A DNA stretch of 64,000 nucleotides. It comes from Marinobacter shengliensis. GTDB taxonomy: Bacteria > Pseudomonadota > Gammaproteobacteria > Pseudomonadales > Oleiphilaceae. The DNA lies in NCBI RefSeq assembly GCF_003007715.1, contig NZ_PXNO01000022.1:112635-176634 (forward strand), given 5' to 3'. The notes below the pieces were generated by a model. The model ran no database searches. It had not been told where the DNA came from and worked only from the letters and a program-made list of their open reading frames with translations. The stretch's first letter is position 1, and every line of letters begins with the position of its first letter. Below are positions 51,565 through 59,785 of the stretch, in pieces. A program made the position numbers and the translations under genes.

Positions 51565-51588
51565 GGCCCCGATACGGGGCCTTTTTTT
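51565..51588 (+). terminator. Rho-independent terminator after fmdB
   Basis: Perfect 7-bp stem GGCCCCG/CGGGGCC with a 3-base loop followed by seven T. It closes the amide cluster. Confidence 0.92.
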
Positions 51589-51598
51589 GATCTACAAG

Positions 51599-52324
51599 TC
51601 ACGGCCTCTCAAGCACCAGATCCCGATACCACGCTGTTGCCCGTTCACCGGTATTATCCGCATCCGACATGATGGCCACGCCAACAATGCGCGGGGGGTT
51701 CTCCCCGAACGCTTCCCGGTAATCTGCCACAATATCCCGTTCCACCGTGACCCACTCACCGGTTTGCTCCGGGCCGGAATTGACCGCCACCATCATGGTC
51801 TGGTCGGTGAAGGCGTTGGCGACGATGGATTGCTCCGGCAACCGGTTGGCCCAGATGTAGTTCAGGGCATTACCCGGCAGGGTCTCCCCAAACATCACCT
51901 CCACGGTTTTGCGCTTGGCCCGTTCAAAGAATCCTGCCTTGTCGGGCTGGAATTCAAAGGCCACGTAGATTCGCGCCGGGTAGTCGTCGCCGGACTTTTT
52001 CCGGGCATCGCCTTGGTCGAACACATTGGACACCCTCCATTGCCAGCGCAGAATCAGCGATTCGCCGGGTTCTAACGACAATCGGGCAATCAGGCCGGAG
52101 GCGCTGTTATCGGCGGTCGCCTTGACCACCTGAACACCGTCGTCCGTGACCAGCTCATAGCGTGTGTGCCGGTCGATTCTGGGAAATTCCAGAGGTTCCC
52201 AACCATCGGATAATGAACTCATGGTGGAGAAGGGTTGCAGTAAAGACTCCTGCGCCATCAGTAACGGGCTGGCCAATAGCAGAGCCAACACCCATGCAGT
52301 GCCTGCCAGTGATGAACGCTTCAT
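51599..52324 (-). CDS. DUF3047 family exported protein
   Basis: This 241-residue protein has a signal peptide ending near LLMAQES. The body matches DUF3047: LEPGESLILRWQWRVSNV (about 85-102), DDYPARIYVAFEF, LNYIWANRLPEQS and VGVAIMSDADNTGERATAWY. Function unknown; probably periplasmic. ATG 52324 has AAGGAC upstream and gives the signal peptide, unlike the longer frame from 52351. It stands alone. Confidence 0.85.
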   Translation of the reverse strand: MKRSSLAGTAWVLALLLASPLLMAQESLLQPFSTMSSLSDGWEPLEFPRIDRHTRYELVTDDGVQVVKATADNSASGLIARLSLEPGESLILRWQWRVSNVFDQGDARKKSGDDYPARIYVAFEFQPDKAGFFERAKRKTVEVMFGETLPGNALNYIWANRLPEQSIVANAFTDQTMMVAVNSGPEQTGEWVTVERDIVADYREAFGENPPRIVGVAIMSDADNTGERATAWYRDLVLERP

Positions 52325-52469
52325 AGACTTGTCCTTTTGTTTCCGGGCCACTGCAATGGCAGACAGCGGGCCTGCGATAAAGTGCCTTGTCAGTGGCTAT
52401 TAGTCCGTATATAGTGACCGAATCCTTGGTTGACTACCATATGTTGTGATCATTCTCTGATCACTTCAG

Positions 52470-52625
52470 GCATAAAGGTAGTCGGGAATCCGGTGAGAAT
52501 CCGGAACTGACGCGCAGCGGTATTGGGGAACGAGCGTGGCATCAAGACACTGGCAAGCGCCGGGAAGTCGCCACGCAAGGCCGAACCAACAGGTTCACGC
52601 CCCTGAGTCCGAAGACCTGCCAGGG
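52470..52625 (+). ncRNA. Cobalamin (AdoCbl) riboswitch
   Basis: The region opens with AGGTAG then GGGAATCCGGTGAGAATCC, continues AACTGACGCGCAGCGGTA, and ends with GAAGACCTGCC. These are the conserved core blocks of cobalamin riboswitches, in order; AGGT and ACCT can close the P1 stem. It lies about 125 bases before the nrdA start, so coenzyme B12 should repress the class I reductase genes. Confidence 0.92.
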
Positions 52626-52638
52626 AAACAGTACTGCA

Positions 52639-52715
52639 CCTTCGCGACTCAAGGTGAGCAGATCGGTTATCCCTGCCCTGAAACAAGGCACGGTGTGCTC
52701 CTGCATTCGCGAAGG
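52639..52715 (+). promoter_or_regulatory. Inverted repeat in the riboswitch expression platform
   Basis: CCTTCGCGA (52639-52647) and TCGCGAAGG (52707-52715) are perfect complements in the leader between the riboswitch core and the nrdA ribosome site (AGGAG near 52740). This may be the switching helix; no T-run follows, which would favour translational or other control. Confidence 0.5.
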
Positions 52716-52750
52716 CTAAATGGAATCTGACGCGACTTCAGGAGAACACG

Positions 52751-55495
52751 ATGTCTGCCACCGCTCTGGCCGAAGCCCCGGCCGCCGATACCCAATCCCT
52801 TCAAGTTATTAAACGCAACGGCACCCTGGTTGGATTCAATCCCGCCAAAATCAGTGTGGCGGTGACCAAAGCGTTCCTGGCCGTGGAAGGCGATAAAGCC
52901 GCCGGCTCTGCCCGCATCAACGACGCCGTGCATCGGGTAACCGAACAGGTGGTGCAGGCCATCAGCCGGCGCCTGAAAGCCGGCGGTAAAGTGCATATTG
53001 AAGACATTCAGGACCAGGTGGAACTGGCCCTGATGCGGGCCGAAGAGCAAAAGGTGGCCCGGGCTTACGTGCTCTACCGGGAAGAACACGCCCGCAAGCG
53101 CGCCATCGAAGAGCCCATGGAAGCGCACCCGCACCTGACCGTGAAAAAAGCCGACGGCAACGTGGCGCCGCTGGACTTGGGCCTTATGAAACTGCAGGTA
53201 GAACAGGCTGCCACCGGCCTGGAGGGCATTGATGGCGAATCCCTGGTCGACGAAGCCCTGCGCAACCTGTACGACGGTATTGAGGAAACCGAAGTGCTCT
53301 CCGCCCTGATCATGACGGCCCGTGGCCGTATCGAGCAAGAGCCGGACTACAGCGCCGTCACCGCCCGCCTGTTGCTGGAACAGCTTCGCCTGGAAGCGGC
53401 TGAGGCCCTGGACCTGCCCCGCAACCAGCCGCTGGCAGAGGTTTATCCACAGGCCCTGAGCGCGTTCATCCACGCCGGTATCCGCTACGAATTGCTGGAC
53501 GAAGCCCTGGCCGCCTTTGACTTGGAACGCCTGGGTGCGGCCATCATCCCCGAGCGCGACCACCAGTTCGGTTTCCTGGGCCTGCAAACCCTGTACGACC
53601 GCTACTTCCTGCACTGGAACAAAGCCCGCCTGGAACTGCCCCAGGTGTTCTTCATGCGTGTCGCCATGGGCCTGGCCCTGCGGGAAGACGACCCCAACGC
53701 CCGCGCCATCGAATTCTATAACCTGCTGTCCAGCTTTGATTACATGGCCAGCACGCCCACCCTGTTCAACAGCGGCACCCGCCATTCCCAGTTGTCCTCC
53801 TGCTACCTGACCACCGTGCAGGACGACCTGGAAGGTATCTACGGCGCCATCAAGGATAACGCGCTGCTCTCCAAATGGGCCGGCGGCCTGGGCAACGACT
53901 GGACGCCAGTACGTGCACTGGGCTCCCACATCAAAGGTACCAACGGCCAGAGCCAGGGCGTGGTGCCGTTTTTGAAAGTGGTCAACGACACCGCCGTGGC
54001 GGTCAACCAGGGCGGCAAGCGCAAGGGCGCCGTGTGTGCCTACCTGGAAAGCTGGCACCTGGACATCGAGGAATTCCTGGAGCTGCGCAAAAACACCGGT
54101 GACGAACGCCGCCGCACCCACGACATGAACACCGCCAACTGGGTGCCGGATTTGCTGATCGAACGCATGCGTGAAGACCGGGACTGGACCCTGTTCTCCC
54201 CCAGCGATGCCCCAGACCTGCACGATCTTTACGGCAACGCCTTCCGGGAACGCTACGAGCATTACGAAGCGCTGGCGGAGCAGGGCAAGATCAAACTGTT
54301 CAAGAAAATCCCTGCCAAACAACTGTGGCGCAAAATGCTCACCGTACTGTTTGAAACCGGCCACCCCTGGGTTACCTTCAAAGACCCCTGCAACCTGCGT
54401 TCCCCGCAGCAGCACCAGGGCGTGGTGCACAGCTCCAACCTGTGCACCGAAATCACCCTGAACACCAGCGCCGACGAAATCGCCGTATGCAACCTGGGCT
54501 CGGTCAACCTGGCCGCCCACATCGCCAACGGCGAGCTGGACGTACAACGCCTGGAACGCACTGTGACTACCGCCGTACGCATGCTCGATAATGTTATCGA
54601 CATCAACTTCTACGCCGTGCCTCAGGCGAAGAACTCCAACCTCAAACACCGCCCCGTGGGCCTGGGCCTGATGGGCTTCCAGGACGCCCTCTACCAACTG
54701 GGCCTGCCCTACACCAGCCCGGAAGCCGTCGAGTTTGCCGACGTGGCCATGGAGCAACTGAGCTACTTCGCCCTTCGCGCCTCTGCCACCCTGGCCGGCG
54801 AACGGGGTGCCTACGAAACCTATGAAGGTTCCCTGTGGGATCAGGGCATCCTGCCCATCGATTCCATCAACCTGCTGAAAGACAGCCGCCGGGAAGGGGA
54901 CCTGTCACTCAACACCAACAGCCGCCTGGACTGGACCCCGGTGCGTGAGCTGATCGCCAAAAACGGTATGCGCAACAGCAACGTTATGGCCATCGCCCCC
55001 ACCGCCACCATTTCCAACATCGTTGGGGTTTCCCAGTCCATCGAACCGGCGTACCAGAACCTGTTCGTGAAATCGAACCTCTCCGGCGAATTCACCGTGG
55101 TCAATCCCTCCCTGGTGCGCGACCTCAAAGCCGAAGGCCTTTGGGATAACGTCATGGTCAACGACCTCAAATACTTCGACGGCAGCGTGCAACAGATCGA
55201 CCGCATTCCACCGGTACTGAAAGCCCGCTACGCCACCGCCTTCGAAATCGACCCAAGATGGCTGGTAGAAGCCGCGGCAAGGCGCCAGAAGTGGCTCGAC
55301 CAGGCCCAAAGCCTGAACCTGTACATGGCCGAACCCAGCGGTAAAAAACTGGACGCCCTGTACCAACTGGCCTGGGAACGCGGTTTGAAAACCACCTACT
55401 ACCTGCGCTCCCTGGGCGCTACCGGCGCCGAAAAAGCCGCCCCGCAACCCCAGGTGTGCAGCATTGATGAGCCGGATTGCGAAGCCTGTCAGTAA
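52751..55495 (+). CDS. nrdA: Class I ribonucleoside-diphosphate reductase, alpha subunit
   Basis: This 914-residue subunit reduces ribonucleoside diphosphates for DNA synthesis. Two ATP-cone-like domains stand at the N-terminus (about 18-105, VIKRNGTLVGFNPAKIS; about 125-220, VKKADGNVAP), as in Pseudomonas aeruginosa NrdA, explaining the extra length. The active site shows SSCYLTTVQDD, SNLCTEITLN and AVCNLGSVNLA, with the APTATISNIVG loop, the radical-path YY in KTTYYLRS and the C-terminal redox pair in EPDCEACQ. nrdB follows after 28 bases. Controlled by the upstream cobalamin riboswitch. Confidence 0.97.
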   Translation: MSATALAEAPAADTQSLQVIKRNGTLVGFNPAKISVAVTKAFLAVEGDKAAGSARINDAVHRVTEQVVQAISRRLKAGGKVHIEDIQDQVELALMRAEEQKVARAYVLYREEHARKRAIEEPMEAHPHLTVKKADGNVAPLDLGLMKLQVEQAATGLEGIDGESLVDEALRNLYDGIEETEVLSALIMTARGRIEQEPDYSAVTARLLLEQLRLEAAEALDLPRNQPLAEVYPQALSAFIHAGIRYELLDEALAAFDLERLGAAIIPERDHQFGFLGLQTLYDRYFLHWNKARLELPQVFFMRVAMGLALREDDPNARAIEFYNLLSSFDYMASTPTLFNSGTRHSQLSSCYLTTVQDDLEGIYGAIKDNALLSKWAGGLGNDWTPVRALGSHIKGTNGQSQGVVPFLKVVNDTAVAVNQGGKRKGAVCAYLESWHLDIEEFLELRKNTGDERRRTHDMNTANWVPDLLIERMREDRDWTLFSPSDAPDLHDLYGNAFRERYEHYEALAEQGKIKLFKKIPAKQLWRKMLTVLFETGHPWVTFKDPCNLRSPQQHQGVVHSSNLCTEITLNTSADEIAVCNLGSVNLAAHIANGELDVQRLERTVTTAVRMLDNVIDINFYAVPQAKNSNLKHRPVGLGLMGFQDALYQLGLPYTSPEAVEFADVAMEQLSYFALRASATLAGERGAYETYEGSLWDQGILPIDSINLLKDSRREGDLSLNTNSRLDWTPVRELIAKNGMRNSNVMAIAPTATISNIVGVSQSIEPAYQNLFVKSNLSGEFTVVNPSLVRDLKAEGLWDNVMVNDLKYFDGSVQQIDRIPPVLKARYATAFEIDPRWLVEAAARRQKWLDQAQSLNLYMAEPSGKKLDALYQLAWERGLKTTYYLRSLGATGAEKAAPQPQVCSIDEPDCEACQ

Positions 55496-55523
55496 CCACT
55501 TACTTAACTTTGGAGGCCTAACC

Positions 55524-56582
55524 ATGCTGGATTGGGACGACGAACCAAAAACCGAAAACAAGCCGACGGCCAGCGCCGGACCGGCGCCGGTGAACGTAGA
55601 CGACAAACGCGTGATCAACGGCGAAACCGACATCAACCAGTTGGCGCCGTTCAAGTACCCCTGGGCCTGGGAATACTTCATGAACGCCAACAAAAACCAC
55701 TGGACCCCGCTGGACGTCAACATGGCCCAGGACGTCCACGACTACCACCACCGCCTGAGCCCGGCGGAAAAGCACGTGTATGAAAACGTACTGGCCTACC
55801 TCACCACCTCCGACATCCTCGCCATGCGCAACATCGGCCTGGCGGTGATGGAGAAGATGAGCGCGCCGGAACTGCAAATCTACCAGGCCCGCCAGGTGTA
55901 CGAAGAAGCACTGCACACCTGGACCTACCAGCACTGCATTGAAACCCTCAACCTGGACCAGAGCGAAATCTACAACCGCTACCGGGTGGTGCCAGAAATC
56001 AACGGCAAGATCCAGGTAGCCAACCGACGGCTGGACGCCGCCATGCGCTCCGACATGAACCTGCGCAACAAAGACGACCTGCAGGAATTCATCATGTCGT
56101 ACCTGTTCTTCGCCGCCGTGTTTGAGGGCTGCTGGTTCTACAACGGCTTCAGCCCCATCTTCGCCCTGCAGCGCCGGGGCCTGATGCGCGGCACCGGGGA
56201 GCAACTGCAGTACATCCTGCGGGACGAAGCCATGCACTTCTCCTTCGGCCTGAAAGTGGTCAATCAGATTCTTGAGGAAGAAAACATCACCTTCGACCCC
56301 AAAGCCGTGCGCGACATGTGGGACGAATCCGAAGCGGCCGAGATGGCCTACGCCAACTACATCCTGCGCGACCCCATCCTCGGCTACTCGGCGGAATACC
56401 ACAGCGAGCAATTCCGCTTCGTGGCCAACCGCCGCGCCAGGACTGTCGGCCTGGAAGAACCTTTCCCGGGTGCCAAGAACGTTTCGCCCTGGCTGGACGA
56501 GCAGGCCACCATGCGTAAAGAGAAGAACTTCTTTGAAACCCGGGTGATTGAATACCAGACCGGGGCGCAGCTGGAGTGGTAA
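55524..56582 (+). CDS. nrdB: Class I ribonucleoside-diphosphate reductase, beta subunit
   Basis: This 352-residue di-iron radical subunit partners NrdA. The metal ligand and radical segment is EEALHTWTYQHCIETL (about 120-135), where the Tyr is in the position of the radical tyrosine. The second ligand set is EGCWFYNGFSPIFAL and RDEAMHFSFGLKVVNQI. ATG 55524 has TGGAGG upstream; a longer frame overlapping nrdA is not used. Confidence 0.97.
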   Translation: MLDWDDEPKTENKPTASAGPAPVNVDDKRVINGETDINQLAPFKYPWAWEYFMNANKNHWTPLDVNMAQDVHDYHHRLSPAEKHVYENVLAYLTTSDILAMRNIGLAVMEKMSAPELQIYQARQVYEEALHTWTYQHCIETLNLDQSEIYNRYRVVPEINGKIQVANRRLDAAMRSDMNLRNKDDLQEFIMSYLFFAAVFEGCWFYNGFSPIFALQRRGLMRGTGEQLQYILRDEAMHFSFGLKVVNQILEEENITFDPKAVRDMWDESEAAEMAYANYILRDPILGYSAEYHSEQFRFVANRRARTVGLEEPFPGAKNVSPWLDEQATMRKEKNFFETRVIEYQTGAQLEW

Positions 56583-56592
56583 CACGCTAAAA

Positions 56593-56637
56593 CCGCCGGT
56601 GCCCCAGACAACTAAGGTTGATCTACGGCACCGGCGG
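56593..56637. repeat. 11-bp inverted repeat after nrdB
   Basis: CCGCCGGTGCC (56593-56603) and GGCACCGGCGG (56627-56637) are perfect complements 23 bases apart, without a T-run. It could end or stabilise the nrdAB message. Confidence 0.55.
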
Positions 56638-56711
56638 GAGTGTAATGGCAGCACAGTGACGTTGCGCACGGCGCCCGGTTTCGGGCGCTCTCTACGGAAG
56701 AGGCCAAGCCC

Positions 56712-57716
56712 ATGAAAGTGGCTGTTTTCAGCACCAAACCCTACGACGAGCAATTCCTTGGGCAGGCCAGCCGGGACAGCCAAGAGCATGAACTGGTGTT
56801 TCTGGAACCCCGGTTGAATACAACCACCGCGGCACTCGCCAAAGGCTTTGATGCGGTGTGTGTCTTCGTGAACGATCAGGTAGACGGCGCCGTACTGGGC
56901 CAGTTGGCCGAAGGCGGCACCCGCACGGTAGCCCTGCGCTGTGCCGGCTTCAACAACGTTGACCTGAAAGCCGCCGAGCGCCTGGGGATCAGCGTGGTGC
57001 GAGTACCCGCTTACTCACCCTATGCCGTGGCCGAACACACCGTCGCCCTGATTCTGACCCTTAACCGGCAGATTCACCGGGCGTACCACCGCATCCGCGA
57101 TGGTAATTTTGCACTGGATGGTTTGCTGGGCTTCGACCTGCGAGGGCGAACCGTGGGCGTGGTGGGTACCGGCCAGATAGGCCTGGAGGTAGTGCGCATT
57201 ATGCGTGGCTTCGGCTGCCGGGTGCTCTGCCATGACCTTCATACCAACCCGGAAGCTCAGCAACTGGGTGGTGAATATGTGGCGCTGGACGACCTGTTCA
57301 GCCAGGCTGATATTGTCAGCCTGCATTGCCCGTTAACCCCCGACACCCACCACCTGATCAACGCGGATGCCGTGGCCAAGATGAAACAGGGCGTGATGCT
57401 GATCAACACCAGCCGGGGCGCCATGGTCGATACCGCCGCGATCATCGAGGGCCTTAAATCCGGACAGATTGGCTACCTGGGCCTCGATGTGTATGAAGAA
57501 GAAGGTGACCTGTTTTTCGAAGACCTGTCCAACATCGTGCTGAAAGACGACGTGTTCGCGCGCTTGCTGACCTTCCCCAACGTAGTGATCACCGGCCACC
57601 AGGCCTTTTTCACCCGCAACGCCCTGGAGAGCATTGCGCGCACCACCCTGGGAAATCTGACCGAACTGGAATCGACCGGGCAATGCGCAAACCAGGTAAC
57701 CGCCCCCGCCGGTTAA
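56712..57716 (+). CDS. ldhA: D-lactate dehydrogenase-like 2-hydroxyacid dehydrogenase
   Basis: This 334-residue NAD-dependent enzyme interconverts a 2-keto acid, probably pyruvate, and the D-hydroxyacid. The start [16 protein letters not shown] and the stretch [13 protein letters not shown] are LdhA-like. The Rossmann motif GVVGTGQIG lies near 148, the catalytic Arg in [11 protein letters not shown] (about 235), Glu in [12 protein letters not shown] (about 264) and His in [10 protein letters not shown] (about 296). The substrate is inferred from family resemblance. Confidence 0.92.
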   Translation: MKVAVFSTKPYDEQFLGQASRDSQEHELVFLEPRLNTTTAALAKGFDAVCVFVNDQVDGAVLGQLAEGGTRTVALRCAGFNNVDLKAAERLGISVVRVPAYSPYAVAEHTVALILTLNRQIHRAYHRIRDGNFALDGLLGFDLRGRTVGVVGTGQIGLEVVRIMRGFGCRVLCHDLHTNPEAQQLGGEYVALDDLFSQADIVSLHCPLTPDTHHLINADAVAKMKQGVMLINTSRGAMVDTAAIIEGLKSGQIGYLGLDVYEEEGDLFFEDLSNIVLKDDVFARLLTFPNVVITGHQAFFTRNALESIARTTLGNLTELESTGQCANQVTAPAG

Positions 57717-57760
57717 CGGCGCACTGAGACAAGCGGGACGCGTACTCGTACAATCCGACC

Positions 57761-58534
57761 ATGCCCAGACAGTTTTATCGAACGGGCCCCGACCATCGTG
57801 CCGGGGCGCCTGTTACCTTCCTTGATGTACGCCGCCGCTTCCAGTTCCGAACCGTGGAGATTGGCCGCTGGGTAACCGAACCGGAAAAGCAGCGCAGCGC
57901 CGCACTGTTTTACGACGCCCTGTGCGACTTGATGACCATCCTCGGCGGCACCGAAAGCCTGATCTCCCTGCGCGGCAGCCTGGCCCTGCAATACGGCATA
58001 GGTGGCCGGCCCGGCGTCTCCGCCCATTACACTCCCGCCACCCGCAGCTTCGCCCTGGCGAAGAATGCCGGCCCCGGCAGCATTGCTCATGAATGGTTTC
58101 ATGCTTTCGACCACTACATAGCGGACAAATTGTTCCCAAACGCTGCCAAAGCAGAGTTTGGCTCCACACTCTGGCTAACCCGTGAAGATGCCATCGCCCA
58201 CCCCCTGAATGACCGACTGCAAGCCTGCTACCGCGCAATCCTGCTGGACAGCGCAGGTGAGCAGCCCAGCAATCTTTTCCGGCAATCAGCCAAGGCCGAC
58301 AAAGCCGCCGGCGTGCATTACTACAGCCGGCCTGAGGAGCTCTGTGCCAGAGCTTTCGAAGCCTTCGTTCAGGACGCCACCGTAAAAAATGCCTTCCTGG
58401 TGAAAGGCACCAAAGAAAGCGAAGAGGCCCAGTTGGGGCTTTATCCACAGGGGCCACAGCGCGAAAGCATCAATCGGGCGTTTCTTGCTTACTTTCAATC
58501 CTTGGGCAGGGCCTTGCAGCGAACAGACGCATGA
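57761..58534 (+). CDS. CLCA_X family protein
   Basis: This 257-residue protein resembles the CLCA_X group, whose function is not known. A metallopeptidase-like motif IAHEWFHAFDHYI (about 107-119, HEXXH followed by DH) is visible, then SRPEELCARAFEAFVQD, a second acidic helix as in LPD1-like or minimal zincin folds. No signal peptide. An exact DnaA box overlaps codons at 58441-58449. It is the last chromosomal-type gene before the mobile region. Confidence 0.75.
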   Translation: MPRQFYRTGPDHRAGAPVTFLDVRRRFQFRTVEIGRWVTEPEKQRSAALFYDALCDLMTILGGTESLISLRGSLALQYGIGGRPGVSAHYTPATRSFALAKNAGPGSIAHEWFHAFDHYIADKLFPNAAKAEFGSTLWLTREDAIAHPLNDRLQACYRAILLDSAGEQPSNLFRQSAKADKAAGVHYYSRPEELCARAFEAFVQDATVKNAFLVKGTKESEEAQLGLYPQGPQRESINRAFLAYFQSLGRALQRTDA

Positions 58535-58537
58535 CAG

Positions 58538-58571
58538 CCGGAGTTATACGAACGCGTTCGCAAAACTCCGG
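58538..58571. repeat. 34-base near-perfect palindrome containing TATACGAAC
   Basis: The arms CCGGAGTT/AACTCCGG enclose the perfect 12-base centre CGAACGCGTTCG; only two pair positions mismatch. It starts just after the CLCA_X stop codon and shares the TATACGAAC word with two later copies. Confidence 0.75.
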
Positions 58572-58632
58572 AAAATTGCATGGGAAATATATGTAACCTT
58601 CTGATATGGTTGAAAAGTAGGATTTTGAGGGG

Positions 58633-58692
58633 CGGAGTTATACGCCCCGGGATAGGAGCAGGGGGTGGCTCGAAAAAGGGCGTATAACTCCG
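58633..58692. repeat. 15-bp perfect inverted repeat with GTTATACG core
   Basis: CGGAGTTATACGCCC (58633-58647) and GGGCGTATAACTCCG (58678-58692) are exact complements separated by 30 bases. The arms share GGAGTTATACG with the palindrome at 58538. Confidence 0.75.
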
Positions 58693-58787
58693 GCGGTAGC
58701 CGTGGTGCTTGCTGTTAACTTTCTGTTTTTGTTGGGAAAAGTATGATGTTTTGGGCGCGTTTGGGGTGGATTTATACGAACGCGGGA

Positions 58788-58807
58788 TATACGAACGTGT
58801 TCGTATA
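58788..58807. repeat. 20-base palindrome TATACGAAC-GT-GTTCGTATA
   Basis: Two exact 9-base arms around a 2-base centre. A further TTATACGAACGCG lies at 58772-58784, an exact 13-base direct repeat of 58544-58556. Confidence 0.75.
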
Positions 58808-58885
58808 ATTCACTGTTGAACTAAACCGCTTCGCGGTAGCGAGTGGTCTTGGGATTTTCCGCAAGACCAGGGAAAGTGACGGATA

Positions 58886-58917
58886 CTTTTGAACAGCCCG
58901 CGTGGGCTTTTCAAAAG
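58886..58917 (+). promoter_or_regulatory. Hairpin before recombinase ribosome site
   Basis: CTTTTGAA-C-AGCCC, a GCGT loop, then GGGCT-T-TTCAAAAG form 13 pairs with one mismatch, ending at the edge of the GAGGAG ribosome site. It may block translation from read-through transcripts, as in other insertion sequences. Confidence 0.55.
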
Positions 58918-58930
58918 AGGAGATTCCGTC

Positions 58931-59785
58931 ATGACACCGTTACGTCAGACTATGATCCAGGCCATGCGCCAGCATGGTTTTTCTCTACAGACTCAACGAA
59001 GCTACCTTTACGTGGTTGCCGATCTGGCCCGATATTATCGTCGGTCTCCCGATCGGCTAGAAGTTGATGACCTGCAGACCTATTTCAACTATCTGGTCCA
59101 GGAGCGCTCCCTTGCTCCCGCCAGTTGTCGGCTTTACCTTCACGGCATTCGGTTTCTGTTCCTGCAGGTCCTGCACTGGCCGGACTTCGATGTTGAGCTG
59201 GTTTTACCTAAACGTCCTCAACGCATTCCGGAGTTACTGACTCGCCAGGAAGTGGCTCGGATTCTGGAATCCGTTCAGAACCCAAAGCATCGCGCTTTGT
59301 TATCCGTCACTTATGGCTGCGGTTTGCGAGTCAGTGAAGCTGTCGCCCTGCAGGTGAAGAATGTTGATGGTGAGCGTCAGTTGCTCCGAATCCATCAAGG
59401 TAAAGGCGCAAAGGATCGAATGGTCCCGTTGGCAGGTGTGTTACTGGAGATGCTACGGGAATACTGGCGTCTTGGGCGCCCCATGTCTTGGTTGTTTCCA
59501 AGCGAGGTGCTGACAGGAAAGCATCTGACGATCACTACCGCCCAAAAAGTGTACCGTCATGCCAAGAGTGCCAGTGGTGTGCAAAAGTGTGGAGGGATAC
59601 ATGCGTTGCGCCATGCCTATGCCACGCATCAGTTGGAGCATGGCGTACCACTGAACGATCTGCAAAAGTTCCTGGGGCACAGTAATCTGCGTACCACTGA
59701 GCGATACCTGCATTGGTTGCCCGGGCTATCCTCTCAGAATCGCTCGCCTGCGGATTTGATCGCGGATCTGGGGGGCGTGCGATGA
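58931..59785 (+). CDS. Tyrosine recombinase of IS91-like element
   Basis: This 284-residue XerC/D-like recombinase has an N-terminal SAM-like core-binding domain (about 5-85) and a catalytic domain with Arg in TYGCGLRVSEAVAL (about 138), HALRHAYATHQLEHG (about 230) and the nucleophile Tyr in GHSNLRTTERYLHW (about 263). It lacks the extra helix insertion of integron integrases, so it is not IntI. GAGGAG is 10 bases upstream of ATG 58931. Its TGA overlaps the transposase ATG. It matches the recombinase gene known upstream of the transposase in several IS91-group elements. Confidence 0.88.
   Translation: MTPLRQTMIQAMRQHGFSLQTQRSYLYVVADLARYYRRSPDRLEVDDLQTYFNYLVQERSLAPASCRLYLHGIRFLFLQVLHWPDFDVELVLPKRPQRIPELLTRQEVARILESVQNPKHRALLSVTYGCGLRVSEAVALQVKNVDGERQLLRIHQGKGAKDRMVPLAGVLLEMLREYWRLGRPMSWLFPSEVLTGKHLTITTAQKVYRHAKSASGVQKCGGIHALRHAYATHQLEHGVPLNDLQKFLGHSNLRTTERYLHWLPGLSSQNRSPADLIADLGGVR

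Noticed and set aside
52667..54757. 696-residue open frame on the minus strand opposite nrdA
   Set aside because: Shadow frame caused by codon bias of nrdA; no ribosome site and composition unlike a protein. Long antisense frames opposite atpA (22282-23898) and glmS (27873-29822) were rejected for the same reason.
58538..58807. Palindromes read as attC sites
   Set aside because: The order of AAC and GTT cores is reversed relative to attC on both strands for the 58633-58692 pair, and the core words GTTATAC/GTATAAC fit poorly; kept as unassigned repeats.
58931..59785. Recombinase as integron integrase IntI
   Set aside because: It lacks the IntI-specific extra helix region and is coupled to an IS91 transposase; no attI or Pc promoter was recognised.
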